This document shows positions 1 through 9,302 of a DNA stretch of 64,000 nt, one piece after another; the first letter of the stretch is position 1; the number at the start of each line of letters is the position of its first letter. A program made the position numbers and the translations under genes. Origin of the DNA: Hetaerina americana (lineage: Eukaryota > Arthropoda > Insecta > Odonata > Calopterygidae); contig JAKTNV010000009.1 in NCBI GenBank assembly GCA_022747635.1, forward strand, positions 27,757,622 to 27,821,621, written 5' to 3'. The notes under the pieces were generated by a model. That model saw only the letters and a list, made by a program, of their open reading frames with translations, was not told the origin of the DNA and ran no database searches.

Positions 1-324
1 ACCAACACTTAGTTTGGACACCCCAAAAGACGTAAGGATATATGGAAAATAATGGGTTATTCTGAAAGGTAACAGTTGGATTGCATTGTGGTTAGACAAA
101 GATTTAGGAACAGCGTGATTAATTTGCACATGTTCCCGAGAGCGAATACGGACTATTCACAATTTAGTAGCTATGAAGTGCAGCGATCGATTCAAAAAGA
201 AAAGGCAGGGTATGGGGTTAGGGAAGTGAATTGAGACGCATTAGCTGGTAATTAATCCTACTTACCCCCTCTCCCTTACTCCCCTCATGGAGCCAAACTA
301 TATAAGTTGAAAAATTTTGATGTA

Positions 325-360
325 TGCTACCTGATGATGATGCGCAGCATAACCATGGTC
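325..360 (+). ncRNA. degenerate hammerhead-ribozyme-like motif
   Basis: The core CTGATGA at 329-335 is followed by a GATGC/GCAT stem. The expected GAAA box is not preserved. I call it only because of its similarity in position and tail to the better copy near 1606. It is probably inactive. Confidence 0.3.
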
Positions 361-608
361 GTGAAATATTAAATCTTTATTGTGGAAGTGTAAAGTTTCT
401 TTTTTACCCTCATCATGAAGGAATCCCACAAAGTTAAACCTGAAACTGTTATGTTTCTTTTTGTTAGTTCAGCAGGTCAGTGACATCAATTTTCACGATA
501 AAGTAGCCTTCGTTGAGGCTAAAGAAATTTTTTATTCATTTAATTTATAACGCTCATTGTTTTAACCTACCCCTTGTTTATAAATTCAACATTTTCGTTA
601 GAATTAGG

Positions 609-869
609 ATGGCTTCCACTGGGCCTTCTGTCGCGATGCACGCCTGCGCCGGTGAGTGCGTGGCTCTAAGGGCCCGTATCGCTGCGTTGGAGGGTATCGT
701 GATTGAGCTTCGGTCTAAGGTTGACGGGAAGGTTGCTCTTCCGCAGAAGGGCCTGACTCTGGGTGGAGTTGCAAAAACTCACCACGCCAATGGGGCCGCA
801 CGGATTCTTCCGGATGCAACATGCGGAGGAGTGATCGAGAGGCCGCCCGGAGTCCGATCCTTTCATTAA
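609..869 (+). pseudogene. unrecognised ORF fragment in the GC-rich body, frameshifted downstream
   Basis: From the ATG at 609 the frame encodes about 86 residues, including a short amphipathic Ala/Leu-rich stretch that could form a coiled coil (ALRARIAALEGIVIELRSKV). The frame closes at 869. Overlapping frames at 821-1054 and 1131-1490 have similar Arg/Pro/Ser-rich composition, as if one longer frame had been broken. I recognise no domain. It sits inside the putative hammerhead-bounded element, so it may be that element's own cargo. Chance openness in GC-rich DNA is the main alternative. Confidence 0.25.
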
Positions 870-1603
870 GGGAGAGGTGCCATTCCGGAAACCGGAGGAT
901 TGGAAGGTTGTCTCGCGCATCAGCGGGACAAAGTAAACGCTGCGGCGAGGGACGGGAGATGCGAAGGCAAACCTCATCCCCGTCTCCAACAGGTATCAGG
1001 TGCTATCGGAGGATAGCCCGGCGGTATCTGCAGCCCCTACCTTCGCCCCTGTGAGAGCACCATCCAGAAGGAACCGTCAAGAGGGGGAATCGGGGTATTC
1101 TGGTGATAGGCAGCAGTAACGTCAGTCACATTGCGGGAGAGGGCAGACGAGGAGGGTGTGAGCCAGCGCCTGACGACATGGTGCATTCCTAGGGGTGGCG
1201 TCCTCCAGGTGATGAACGGCGGTTGGAGCGGCGGCTGCGGCCACAAAGGGTCGTGCTTCGTGCACTTTGCTCCTTTGTGCATTGATACCATGCGCCCAGT
1301 CAACGACCACGGGGTGAAAACCCCCGACCTCACCCGCTTTCTCCACGGCCAAAGGAGTATGGCGCCGCTCCGTGGGACACACCCCCTACGGGAAATCCCC
1401 CTCCATTCAGCTGCGACGTTCTCTCCGGACTTTGAAGGGCTTTGGACCAGTTTACTTTGTCTTCCCTACCCTCTTCCCTTCCCCCACTAACTTACATAGT
1501 TACCCATGCTGCCTTCCACCTTTCCTTCCTCTTCCCCTCTTTTCCACTACCCCCCTTACTTGATTTTCAGCATAATTTATAAAGGACCCGGAGTGATGAC
1601 TGT

Positions 1604-1645
1604 TACCTGATGATGATGTAGTTACATTGAAACCGATCACATTAA
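1604..1645 (+). ncRNA. hammerhead-ribozyme-like motif
   Basis: CTGATGA (1608-1614) is followed by a 5-bp stem GATGT/ACATT with loop AGTT, and then GAAAC. The following cgatcac would form a very short stem III, as in Penelope-type hammerheads, but one position is mismatched. One extra base separates the CTGATGA box from stem II, as in the other copies in this window. Confidence 0.45.
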
Positions 1646-1654
1646 ATTTTATTT

Positions 1655-1735
1655 TGTGGACAATTGCGAATTTTTAATGAATCATGATATTCCACCATAT
1701 CACGCATGAAACGTCTCTTTTTATGCATCATTCAG
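1655..1735 (+). repeat. dispersed repeat, copy 1 (partner at 29265-29345)
   Basis: The segment containing atcatgatattccaccatat and the following gcatgaaacgtctctttt is nearly identical to the reverse complement of 29265-29345. A repeat family is therefore shared between the hammerhead-bearing region and the BPNT1 3' flank. Confidence 0.7.
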
Positions 1736-1899
1736 AGGTTGCGTGCTTTCTGCAGGCATATCGGGGAGTCCGTCGACCTTCAGCCACCGATCCATTCGCG
1801 TAGGAACCCCCTTAACCGTTCTGGTGTTTACTACACGTCTGATGCCGCCATGTGTGTAGCGGGTAGGATATTCGAGCACTGCAGAGCTTTTTTATATTA

Positions 1900-2297
1900 A
1901 AGTGTAGGTCAAATAGCGGGTCTCAAAAATCTTCTTTGCCAAATTATGTAGCTTTAAATGAAGTGAGGTTCAGTGTTAGCAATAGTTTATTTAAGACGAA
2001 TCAGATAGCGTCGGACGGAAAATTTTGTAAGGGATTCAATATTAATAAGAAGACGATCCTCGTTAAAAATTCATAAAACCGTAATGTCAAGGAAGCATTT
2101 TCTGTATTGGTAGTAAATTGCCGAAGTTTAAAAAACAAAGTCGCAGGATATCATCACGTGGGAGGTGGTTCATAGTATTGCCTAAAAAAATACTCGACAT
2201 TATGCTGCCAAACCAAGAAGAAACATTTAATAATGACGAATAGTATATCCAAAGAAGTGATAATAGTTATTGCATCAGACATCATTAGGGGACAATA
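1900..2297. other. intergenic, no gene recognised
   Basis: AT-rich sequence without long ORFs. Its last 17 bases (2281-2297) are the left copy of the direct repeat flanking the hammerhead insertion. Confidence 0.5.
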
Positions 2298-2417
2298 AAT
2301 GAAGAATACAATGTATCTTTCCACTGTCCTTTACGTACCTGATGATGACGCTTGAGCGTTGAAACTAGTTGTACGTGAATAAAGGACAGTGGAAAGATGA
2401 GCCGGGAACAATTGAAT
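2298..2417 (+). mobile_element. 120-bp hammerhead-bearing insertion flanked by a 17-bp direct repeat
   Basis: The direct repeat atcattaggggacaata (2281-2297) recurs at 2418-2434 with one mismatch, as expected of a target-site duplication. The 120 bp between carries a hammerhead core whose stem I extends into a hairpin. The arm atctttccactgtcctttac (2315-2334) and the next four bases pair with 2371-2398, with a 4-base bulge (gaat, 2377-2380). No coding capacity. It looks like a mini-retroelement mobilised as a ribozyme-ended RNA. Confidence 0.6.
2335..2376 (+). ncRNA. hammerhead ribozyme (Penelope/retrozyme type)
   Basis: In order: stem I strand acgtac (2333-2338), CTGATGA (2339-2345), one extra T, stem II GACGC with loop TTGA and GCGTT (2347-2360), GAA, a 2-bp stem III AC/GT with loop TA, the cleavage-site base T (2370), and then gtacgt pairing back to stem I. 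A 2-bp stem III is characteristic of hammerheads in Penelope-like elements. The extra base after the CTGATGA box departs from the consensus, so activity needs a test. Confidence 0.65.
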
Positions 2418-2636
2418 ATCATTAGGGGATAATATTACTCGGATATACAATCAATCATCTTAGCAATTATGGTGGGCGTCTTTTCAGTTAATAGTAACCA
2501 TATTACTTTACACATATCCTTGAAGAGAGAGGTTCTTATTTTTTCCATCTATGATAATATTGATTCATAATAATAATAAATAAATAATAACCAAGTGTTC
2601 CAAGGATGGTATATTGAAAAATATTAGCTGAATATT

Positions 2637-2967
2637 TTTTAACACAAATTTAATATAATATAGGAAGAACAGAGATTACAGTAATGTATTAAGGTGGCGC
2701 TTGGCGCTTCAAACCAGAGGGACCCAGCCCAACCTTCCTCTGGGATCGCGACTTCTTCGGGATCACATCAGTCACCCGTCGTTGTTATCACCATCCCTCT
2801 CCAGGTGAAAAGGGGCGGGGTTTCGGAATCCCCCACTGGTCCGTAGTCCACAATGAGTCACCAGCGGTGATTCGGATGCTCAGACCCACGCCATTACTTA
2901 GACACCAGTCATATATTGGGGGGGGGGGCAACTTGGCCAGTGAATCACATGGCAGAACACGCGGATG
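2637..2967 (-). repeat. LTR-like direct repeat, left copy (3' side of the provirus)
   Basis: About 330 bp matching 9303-9591 plus 9976-10032 at roughly 90% by eye, in the same orientation. Shared blocks include taatataatataggaagaac, aaggtggcgcttggcgcttc and a poly-G run followed by caacttggccagtgaatcac. The pair flanks the gag-pro-myosin-env cassette, so I read them as remains of the two LTRs. Homology stops abruptly at both ends and no terminal TG/CA or target duplication was established. Confidence 0.5.
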
Positions 2968-3380
2968 CAATACTTCCCCCTCATCACCAGAGAGAAAAAT
3001 AGGGGAATTTTGTTTCTCTCGACACCAAACACTTAGTGGCGCACTAGCCTCCAGAGGTTTTACCCATAGCAACACCCTGTTTAAAATGTCACACGTATAA
3101 AATACAATCAAAGATACAAAACAAAATTTTATGGAGGATTCACTATGAGTACATATAGCATGATAGCCCCAGTATTACATTTTTAGAGTACAGAGGCACA
3201 TTAATCAATTATCTTCCACCTCTTATATTGCCAGAAACATTTGGAGGCAGTGGTGGTTGGGTATTTCCTGTTGAATGATTGAGGGCGCATAATTCCATGG
3301 CATCGTTATTAGAATCTACCTCAGGCATATCCAAGGTAGACGGTAATTGTTCATTTGAAACATGAAATTTGCTTATAATC

Positions 3381-4550
3381 TTAGGTTTGAAGATGAGGCA
3401 TACTATATACCTCTACAATCGTTCCCTTTCTCGTCCGTTTACAGTCCCTTTTACAGCAACATTTACATGTGCAACAATATACGAGAAAACAAATAGTTAG
3501 GCAAATACATAGGTATCCCATCACAGAAAGATGAGAACGGGTACTTTTGTGAATATTTTCCTGTTTTGTCTTTTCAATTAGTTTTTCAGTAGTGTTTACT
3601 TTCACACTTGCAACACGCAAATCCGCCGCTTGGCGGACCAAAGCTCTCAATGGTAATTGATCCTCTAGTTCAGCCCAGGTAGGCTCTCGTTCCTCCACAC
3701 AGCAATCAAAATTTAGGGTTAGAGGAGGAATGAAATCCCTCTTAGTGTAATTAGATTTCACAATTAATTCTCCTTGCAAAACTGTTCCTAGGCCGTATCC
3801 CTTGCAAGAAGTGAGTAAGGTCAATATTATCGTCCCATGAACGACTATATCGTTGGAATCCCTTTCATTGCAAAGAAGAGACACTGTCGGGCTGGAGCGC
3901 AGCATACGTACTATATAACCATTTGCTGGAACCGGTGGTATCCATACCGTTTGGTTTAATTCAAGGAAATTATGTTTGCAAAACGAAGGGATTGCATTAA
4001 TTGGTTGCAATATTCCAGCTCCGCAATCCTTGCGGATCTGCAATAGTTGTAATGAACATAGCTGTCTACAGATTCTCCAATTGTTCATTATTTCCTTATA
4101 ATTTTTAAATTCTTCCAGGGATAGCTTCAAAAAATATCTTTTCATCTCATCTACTAACAAATACGGTTGATTAAGTTGAATAAAAATGAACTTATTTTTA
4201 GTTTTTTCCACTAGAGTAGGTAGAGGCAACACATGGTACACATTAAATTTGATTTCACTACAGAGGGGCAAATATAACACGTACCCCAAAAAATCTTTGG
4301 ATAAAAACACATCTAATTTTAACAATTTTACAATGGCATTAGTGTAAACCACACTCGGGGGAAAAGGAAGGGATAGTCCTTTGGGCTAATTTGGTTGTTC
4401 CATCTTAAATATATATTAGTCACATCGTCAGGGCGAATTATCTGTGGCTGCCACACCCCCTCATGTGCACCAACGATTGCATCCAAGATGGTCTCGTATT
4501 GATGAATCGCATCATCCATAGAATGGATTAATAAGGTCAAATGTTCATTA
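3381..4550 (-). pseudogene. retroviral/errantivirus-like envelope protein, C-terminal half, frameshifted
   Basis: Two - strand frames (4540-4328 and 4352-3381) overlap and read as one protein broken by a frameshift near 4350. The larger frame has 323 codons. It has Cys-rich ectodomain spacing and a hydrophobic membrane segment near its C-terminus (VMGYLCICLTICFLVYCCTC). A Cys/Lys/Arg-rich cytoplasmic tail of about 25 residues follows. The fold and layout resemble the F-like envelope fusion proteins of insect errantiviruses and baculoviruses. The signal peptide, receptor-binding part and fusion-peptide region are absent, because the 5' half was replaced by myosin sequence. It is the 3'-most gene of the provirus. 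Confidence 0.7.
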
Positions 4551-6239
4551 GCTGTTATCGTCAGTAAGGGATTGAGAGCGTTCCTTCTCGAGTTGATTTA
4601 TCTTATCTGTATAAAAAGTCGCGTCGGCCTCATCTAACTGCCTCTTAAGTTTCTTCACACGATTATTTACCTTTTCTACTTGATCGTTATATTGATCCGT
4701 TTGCCGACTTTCATCTTCAAAAGTCATAACCAATTCCTTTAATTTCTTATCCAGTTTACCATTTGCTCTCTGCTGGGCTAGGCGCTCCTTAGCTTCAGCC
4801 TCCAGCTCTTCTTCCAAAATGCTGATTTTTGACCCAAGTCTAGTAATGGTGGCCTTAGATTTAGTCCATTGTGAATTTTCCAATTCTGCGAGCTTGGCCT
4901 TGAGTTCTTTGTTCTGGCGTTCCAGCAACATTTTGTGGCTTTCTAATTTCTGGGTGGATGACCGCTCATTGGCCAAATCCGCGGTAAGCTGCTCCAAGGA
5001 AATATTAGCTTTACGAGCTCGATCCAGAAGCATTTCAGAATTAGTCAGCTCCTCTTCCAACTCCTCTTCCAGGGCAGCAATACGAGCTTCAAGACGACGC
5101 TTCTCATCTGACATCAATGTTCACTTATTTGCAGTGCTTCCTATTTCTTCTTGAAGCTCATCCGTCTCCCCCTCAGCTCCTCGTCGAGCCCTCTCATTCA
5201 ACTGGGCCAGCTCAGCCTCCAGCCATTTTAGCCTACTCTCAGACTCCTTGGCAAGTGTGGCCATTTCATCACGGGAAATTCGGGCTTCTTCAGCATCCCT
5301 CTGTGAATCCTTTACCTGAATCTGCAGTTTTTCTATTGTATCAGTGCATCTTCTTTAATTTTATTGTGCGTCTCCAATTGCTTTTCCAGGTCTTTGTAGT
5401 CTGCTTCCAACTTCTTACGTGATGCTAGTGCTGCAGGTCGTTGTTTCCTTTCATCTTCAAGCTCAGCTTCAATGTATTTCAGCTGCTTCAAAAGGCCTAT
5501 CCTCTTATAACATCTCTCCTGGCTCCTCTTTAGCCTGAAGATTACGCTCAAACTGGGTCCTGAGTGCTTGCATATTGACTTCCAATCGCAGCTTAGCATC
5601 CGTTGTGAACTGCAATTCATCTTCAATATCTTCAGTTTCGGCTTTCTGCTCTGCCAGCTGGCTTTATAAAACTCTCTTGGCACGTTCCAGCTCCATCAAG
5701 TTTTAATCAGCCGTGCCCTGAGAGATAACAAGCTCATCTAGTTCAGACTGCAGCTGTCACCGCACTCTATCCAGCTCTTCGACTTTTTCTGCAGACTGTT
5801 CCAGTTCTCGTGTAAAAGACAGCACCTTCCGCGCCATTTTCCCGTGCCTCCCCCTCTGCAGTACTTCTCTCATTAGCTATCACTTCTTGAACAGCTAATA
5901 CTTTGCCAATGTTCCGCTGCTTTTCTCCAGTTCCAATAATTTCGCCCGTTGGTCTTCTAACTCTACATTTGTATCTTATAATTCTTCATTCAGATCTCGC
6001 TTTTGCTTTTCAGCATTGTCTCGAGCTGCTTTTTCTCCATCCAAATCTTCTTGGAGCTCTACTAACTGTGGCTCTAGTTCCCTCCAGGTTTTTTGTGACT
6101 GAGCTTTGCCAGCAACCTCCTCATCTATCTTAGTCATGGCTAGTGTCAACTCTTCCCCTCTTTCAGCCAGTTGTAACTGAAGTTCTTCCGCTTGAGACTT
6201 GCGCTCATTGGGATGTTCTTTGATGTCATTGAGTTCAGT

Positions 6240-6874
6240 TGTAGTGTGGGTTTCTCGGAAACCCACATTAACGATTATCTCTCCCAAAGAGGAGTACCCC
6301 CCAGCATACCAGACAATGTATGGTGATGTAGTGCAGGTTTCTCGGAAACCAACACAAGACGATGTCCGATACCCAATGCCCTTGTTGCTACAATGTAGCT
6401 ACTTTGAAGTTATCCGTCCCCCTGAAGGCGCGATGGCCACGCTATCTCGATGCCTAATAAAGTGAGACAATCCTGGAGCAGGGTCCAATTCCCTTCCCAT
6501 TCCTCTACCCGATACCCTGCCTCTGAGTCCGTTGGTCGAGCCTACGACCACACCAGAGACGCCCAGCCTTGCCCTGCACCTTTCCCGACGTTCCGTACCG
6601 CCTCTGAGTCCGTCGGTCGAGCCTACTACTACACCAGAGACGCCAAGCCTTACCCTGCAACTCTCCAGATGTCCCGAGCCGCCTCTGAGTCAGTTGGTCG
6701 ACCCTACGACCACACTAAAGATGTCCAACCTTGCCCCGCCCGCTCATCCCAACTCCCCGGAGCCTGAACCCCATAGCTTGAAAAGGGTGAAATTAAGACT
6801 CATAAACCGAATACGACTACCTCATTCTGTGCTAAGCTCCCACCAATGATGTCGCGGCCGCCAACCAGGCGACA
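6240..6874 (+). mobile_element. solo LTR (635 bp) nested in the myosin segment
   Basis: The insert starts TGTAGTGTGGG and ends GGCGACA, so it has TG..CA termini. It is flanked by the 4-bp direct repeat CAGT (6236-6239 and 6875-6878). Removing it plus one CAGT restores the myosin codons across the site. An AATAAA at 6452-6457 sets the + orientation. Four-base duplications suit Ty3/gypsy-type integrases. No internal coding region remains, so it is either a solo LTR or a very short non-autonomous LTR element. Confidence 0.75.
6519..6761 (+). repeat. three 81-bp tandem repeats within the solo LTR
   Basis: The unit beginning gcctctgagtccgttggtcg recurs at 6519, 6600 and 6681 with a few substitutions and contains acgaccacaccagagacgcc. 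The 81-bp period is a multiple of three, so the + frames stay open as a repetitive Pro/Thr/Ser-rich peptide. This is likely incidental. Confidence 0.8.
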
Positions 6875-7185
6875 CAGTTTCCATTTTTCTTTTTCCTCGG
6901 TCCATCTCTTGCCTCAATTCACGCCCTTTCAGTAGCCTCTCCTCCAGTTCCCCTATTGTGGCCTCATGCTTTGTTTTTACTTTGGATAAATGCTTGGCCT
7001 TTTCTTCCTCCTCAGCAAGAGCTTGGTAGATGTCTGAAGTTCGCTCCTCAAGGAGTTTCTTCTCTTTGACGAGTTTCTGGTTTGTGTCATCACTCAAGGC
7101 TAAATCTTCTTCCAATTTCTTTATCTTTGCATCACACTGCACCTTCTCCAAGTGCAATTTCTGTCACCCAGCTTCCTCTTCCTCC

Positions 7186-7720
7186 AATAATTTCGGGGGT
7201 ATTTCACAGCCTATTTCCGCCTCGGTTGTGTTAATTATGCTGGCTACACATTCCCCGGAGATTCCAACGGCCAAAACCTTAGGCAGATAAACCCTTTCTG
7301 CAATTTCTCTCTTGCCAATAGTCCTTCCTCTGTGGATGGGGTTGGGATCTTCACTAAACGTTCGCAGCGGGTGGGAATCGTCAGCTTCCTTCTCATTTCC
7401 TTTTCTGTTTCCGGTCGCTGATCCATCTCCATCATCAGTCCCCTCATGTTTACCTTTTTTTGCTCCACATACACCACAGCCCCTAATTTCCCAAGCATAT
7501 CTCTTCCCATGATTCCATCAAAGCTAAGAGACAAACGGAGGTGCATTCCTTACCCTGGCACTTAAACGTAAAATTCACTCTTCATTCGGTGTGCATGAGG
7601 CCATCTGTTATTCCTTTTAGAGCTATTCTCTCCTCGGGGATATAGCTGGTGCCTTTCCTGTATATATTCCCCTTAATTAGACTTACGTCGGCCCCCGTGT
7701 CCAACAGTAAGCACAACTCG
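7186..7720 (-). pseudogene. gypsy-like protease and start of pol, frameshifted
   Basis: The retropepsin active site LLDTGAD is on the - strand, with DTG at 7701-7693. The second conserved protease block (GIMGRDML) lies in another frame near 7510-7480, so at least one frameshift separates them. Downstream, around 7290-7190, is the linker that normally precedes reverse transcriptase in gypsy-like pol. Instead of continuing into RT it runs straight into myosin sequence at an acidic LEEEEA block. The protease lies 3' of gag, as in gypsy-group elements. Confidence 0.75.
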
Positions 7721-8998
7721 CCCTTCTGACTTTCATGCATTCAAAGGTAACGGAAACTCCACTATCATTCTCATCAAACTTGGCCTTATTTACCTGCTTG
7801 ACGGCTGCTGGTTTAAAACCCCGTTTTTCATCTGTTTTGTCGTTATCTCCTCTCAGAATTGGTTTCAAAAGTTGGGGCCACTTCGCCTTACTGCGAAAAT
7901 CCCTGGCGAAAAGACCATATTTTCCACACCGGAAACGTTTACTCCTTTCGGCCGACCAGTAACATCCTTTTTCTTCTGAGTGATTTGATAGTATTACACG
8001 CGTTCTATTTCCCACATGTTCAGGATTATTTGCTCCTCCCACAAAATGTATGCCCTTGGCTTGATCTGACTTAGGCCCCTATTGAAAACACTGTGACGAG
8101 ATGTGACCAGATTGCCCACAGTTTTCCCACCTCAAAGGATACCTTAGAGTACCCCTTTCCTTCAAAGACAAGATGACGCTCTCCTCTTCCAGTGCTATTT
8201 CCACAGCAGAGGGCAAAATAATCAAATCACCCTTGCTCCTAACAATAGTCTGGATGAGCTCGTTTGCCAACCCTTGTATGAAACATGCCTTAGCCAAGTG
8301 GTCAACTAAATTTACGGCCCCCCTAATTTCCTCAGGAGCTGACACCCTCTTAGCAACCTCACGGAGATCGGATTGCATGCAATCCATTCGACTCCCCCAA
8401 CTAGCTCTCTCTAGGACCATGCTTAGAATTGAACATGGTACACGCGTAGAAGTCCAAAATACGCCTTGTTGCAACATTTTCTTTGAGTATAGCTCTAACC
8501 TACGGCCACGTGTGCGTGTTAACCTTAGCTGAAATTTTTAACGCGCATCACCCTTAATCGTCGCCTTCACGAATTTCAACAACCTATCATGCCTAGCAGA
8601 GTCAAAAAGATCAAAAACTACGTCGAAGGTCTCTATGAATTCACGTAGCTTACCCTACGCTAAAATGTTCACTGATTATCTTCATCGCTTCCGAAATTCC
8701 ACATTAGTCACGACTTTCACTCGGTTCCCCGTTTCTGGCCATTTCCACAAGAGTAACACTTCACAGTTCGCCCAATATTTTGAGGAGAGGGTAGAGGGAA
8801 TAAGTGTGGTTTACTTGCAAGGTTAGCCATTCCCTCCCGTCCGCAGCACACTTTAGTTGAGAAATCGACCAGCCATCTTTGGCTCGCCTCCTCCGATGCA
8901 CGATCCGTCAGCGACTTTTCCCCGCCAGCGGTGCGTCGGCGTTCCCTTCGTCGGGCGTCCGCCTGCGTTTTCCTCGCTGGTGGTCTGCACGGTCTCAA
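7700..8998 (-). pseudogene. gypsy/errantivirus-like Gag, broken
   Basis: The frame 8477-8079 encodes the capsid C-terminal part, with a GAVNLVDHL..FIQGL pattern. It ends in a zinc knuckle, ENCGQSGHISSQC, whose first Cys has become Trp. The frame 8042-7683 holds a second degenerate knuckle (RCGKYGLFARDF, with His and Cys lost) and leads into the protease. An Arg-rich frame at 8998-8717 may be the N-terminal part. Stops and frame changes between these parts show that Gag is inactive. Confidence 0.7.
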
Positions 8999-9302
8999 CT
9001 CGTTCCCAGAAGCACGCTATTCCGATATTTCCACCTCAAATTTATAAAGAATAACCCAACACGCCACTTTTAACCCAAGGGAAAAAAGAGCCAAACACAA
9101 ACCCCACACCGGACACCAGATTTTCTATGTCGTATCCCCGCGTCTTCGAGGGAATATTGGCGACACGAGAAAGTACCCCACGAGTCGAGTGGCTGCCTCG
9201 TGGGTAAACGGGGGCTTTAAGTTAGGTGGGTGATGACGTGGAGAGGAGTTCGTCTATATAAATGGGGGAAAAAGGAACTGAAGAGAGTACAACGGTTGTC
9301 CC

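Larger units (their letters stand above)
300..1690 (+). mobile_element. putative non-autonomous element bounded by two hammerhead-like segments
   Basis: Two similar segments in the same orientation lie about 1.28 kb apart. Each has an acctgatgatgatg core (near 329 and 1606), a short stem-loop, and then a tail resembling attaaat..ttattgtgga (about 367-385 and 1644-1662). Between them is a GC-richer body (about 600-1570) that does not resemble its AT-rich flanks. This resembles the pseudo-LTR organisation of Penelope-like elements and of hammerhead-bearing retrozymes. No reverse transcriptase is visible in the body, so it would be non-autonomous. The outer limits are estimates; no target duplication was found. 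Confidence 0.4.
4625..7185 (-). pseudogene. zip: transduced non-muscle myosin II heavy chain (zipper-type) coiled-coil segment
   Basis: Successive - strand frames encode myosin II tail, recognisable by blocks such as [20 protein letters not shown] (about 7150-7090), EKQKRDLNEEL (about 6008-5976), AELEDERKQR and RKKLEADYKDLEKQLE (5460-5370), DEKRRLEARIAALEEELEEE (5105-5045) and ERQNKELKAKLAELE (4920-4877). These are specific for non-muscle rather than muscle heavy chain. No introns interrupt it, so it derives from mRNA. It covers tail only, with no motor domain. It is split by a solo LTR (6240-6874), carries frameshifts and stops, and seems to skip part of the rod near 5976, where it passes from mid-rod to a more C-terminal block. 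The last 189-codon frame (5117-4548) is open and runs past the myosin end at about 4625 into envelope-side sequence. It cannot work as a motor protein. Confidence 0.9.

Noticed and set aside
4548..7185. A functional myosin heavy chain gene
   Set aside because: No motor domain, no introns, several frameshifts and stops, and viral sequence directly on both sides.
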